Shown: one piece after another, positions 48,124 to 49,050 of the stretch
How positions within the stretch are numbered: position 1 is the first letter of the stretch
Layout of the letters: each line of letters starts with the position of its first letter
Source: Parashewanella hymeniacidonis
Lineage (GTDB): Bacteria > Pseudomonadota > Gammaproteobacteria > Enterobacterales > Shewanellaceae
Length of the DNA: 49,050 nt
Reading direction: 5' to 3'
Assembly (NCBI RefSeq): GCF_016900895.1
Contig: NZ_JAFEUN010000018.1
Location: forward strand, 1 to 49,050
Position numbers and translations under genes: made by a program
Notes under the pieces: generated by a model
Told to the model about the DNA's origin: nothing
The model's database searches: none
Seen by the model: the letters and a program-made list of their open reading frames with translations, nothing else

Positions 48124-48848
48124 ATTAACACTCTTTAAGTGAGATCGGGGGTTGTATCTATATGAATGCATCCGAAGGTGTAATGTATAAATTAATTTTA
48201 TATAAATACACGCTTGTTTCAATGTTCGTTAACCTAACTTAATGTATTAGAAATGTTTTAAGATTTGTGGAGGCGGTGCGAAGAGCTTATAAAATTATGA
48301 GTTATGGTTGAAAATCAATGGTCAAGGTGAAACATTATTTTGATTAAATATCTTTAAGATGAGGATGGCCAAGTTTTATTAGCTAAGTGCTATAAAATTT
48401 TCAATGGAATGTTGAGCTATTCTAGCTAAGCTGTTTTCAGTTATTGGCAAACCTGGAACATTCTTGTTCATTGGCTTGAGCTTAACTGTATCTTTGGCGC
48501 AACGAAGCTTTCTTCTAGCTCTTGGGGGGATATTACTAATTGGTGCATCCAGCGTATCTAGAATTATTTTACATTATTCAGAATTTCACATAAATATTGA
48601 GTTAGCTGAACACCAGACGTAGGAGATGGTTGCGGGGCTGAATGAAACCCTCATAATGCGCCTCAAAGAATTGGCGCTGAAAAAGTCCTGAAACATGCAT
48701 CTTCAAGTATCATGGGTATAGGGAACAGGGAGCCGTTTGTGATGTAGCTGGTCTAGAAACGAGTACTGCTAATTCAGTTATCTTACTGCTTTATGTTTGA
48801 AGCGTTTTTAGCTAGATTTAATTTTGGCTCATATTGGATTTCAAACTG
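48124..48848. other. Intergenic zone with a membrane-protein remnant and MITE fragment
   Basis: This stretch contains the leader of the 1607-aa gene. An open run without a start (48416-48622, plus strand) encodes hydrophobic sequence (FLFIGLSLTVSLAQRSFLLA, then GGILLIGASSVSRIIL). It could be a scrap of a membrane protein such as an OafA-type acyltransferase. The run is followed by the 67-bp MITE fragment (48654-48720) and then by DNA that belongs to the next insertion sequence. I see no intact gene. Confidence 0.5.
48654..48720. repeat. 67-bp fragment of the family A MITE
   Basis: These bases match 13877-13943 in the same orientation with one mismatch (66 of 67), and the match stops at the element's outer GGGTATA end. 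The other 195 or so bases of the MITE are absent, so this is a solo right end. Confidence 0.9.
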
Positions 48849-49050
48849 CTAGGTAACCAACAGCTGAATGAGTGGTTCTAGCAGTCCTTTACCTCGTAAA
48901 CCAACGTTATGTACAAACTCAAAAAATCCAAGATAAAGAGGAAGTTTCTCTTGTGATATCCCTCGATGCGGCCTTAACCATGGTCTCAGTAGCGACCAAA
49001 AACCTTCCATTGTATTAACGTGCACTTCATAAAAGCCATCACCGTCTTCA
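48849..49050 (-). CDS. IS1595-type transposase, C-terminal 66 residues (runs off the window)
   Basis: Reading the minus strand in from the window edge gives DGDGFYEVHVNTMEGFWSLL, RPWLRPHRGISQEKLPLYLG and FFEFVHNVGLRGKGLLEPLI, ending QLLVT and a TAG at 48849-48851. The N-T-(M/I)-E-G-F-W-S-L-L block with the acidic residue, followed by HRG and a LGFFEFVHN-like segment, is the C-terminal catalytic region of IS1595/ISXO2-type DDE transposases (family knowledge recalled). The N-terminal zinc ribbon and first catalytic residues are outside the window. The IS end is probably near 48721, where GGGAACAGGG follows the MITE fragment. Confidence 0.75.
   Translation of the reverse strand, partial: EDGDGFYEVHVNTMEGFWSLLRPWLRPHRGISQEKLPLYLGFFEFVHNVGLRGKGLLEPLIQLLVT

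Overview
The window looks like a chromosomal segment of a marine gammaproteobacterium of the Shewanellaceae, most likely Shewanella- or Parashewanella-like. The argument rests on gene content and order recalled from that family: lolB-ispE-prs, a lateral (Laf) flagellar block, pabA with an S9 peptidase and an HDOD protein, then astC/argD-astA-astD-DUF1338, fklB-dapB-carAB, an RND pump and greA. No rRNA gene, tRNA gene or CRISPR array was recognised. The DNA is AT-rich, and most genes are followed by compact hairpin terminators.

Layout. 1-1044: the 5' part of an IS4-type transposase gene, cut by the window edge, next to a broken receptor-L/leucine-rich-repeat-like gene. 1.5-4.0 kb (minus): prs, ispE, lolB. 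4.1-5.3 kb (minus): an exported protein of unknown function. 5.5-13.6 kb (plus): the flagellin-to-stator half of a lateral flagellar system (lafA, B, C, D, E, F, S, T, U), followed by an overlapping PilZ gene and a small membrane protein. 13.7-15.3 kb: a scarred zone with a 262-bp MITE, a TPR gene that has lost its 5' end and carries a frameshift, and a second, unrelated 263-bp TA-flanked MITE abutting the pabA promoter. 15.4-26.9 kb: pabA, a lipoprotein S9 peptidase, an HDOD protein, a VOC/cupin protein (minus), an HSL-type hydrolase, and the arginine succinyltransferase cluster with a DUF1338 gene. 27.2-31.2 kb: orphan genes (822 aa and 197 aa) around a DCC-family gene. 31.3-38.1 kb: fklB, dapB, a decayed cupin gene beside a perfect 16-bp palindrome, then carA-carB. 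38.4-43.2 kb: an RND adaptor and pump, then greA. 43.3-48.1 kb (minus): one 1607-aa helical-repeat orphan. 48.2-49.05 kb: a membrane-protein remnant, a 67-bp fragment of the first MITE, and the C-terminal end of an IS1595-type transposase.

How the parts work together. The Laf block supplies filament, cap, chaperones, hook-length control, a late sigma factor and a proton-type stator; basal body, export and LafK genes are not here. A sigma-28-type promoter fits the DNA before lafA well, which closes a loop with the lafS product. The ast genes degrade arginine to glutamate and succinate; astB and astE are absent. carAB makes carbamoyl phosphate for arginine and pyrimidines, and dapB serves lysine and peptidoglycan synthesis.

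The least explained items are the two large orphans, which lack signal peptides, membrane spans and recognisable domains, the TPR remnant whose only usable start codon lies inside a MITE end, and the palindrome plus decayed cupin gene in the dapB-carA interval. I did not find a clear new defence or biosynthetic system. The orphans are the best candidates for undescribed biology.
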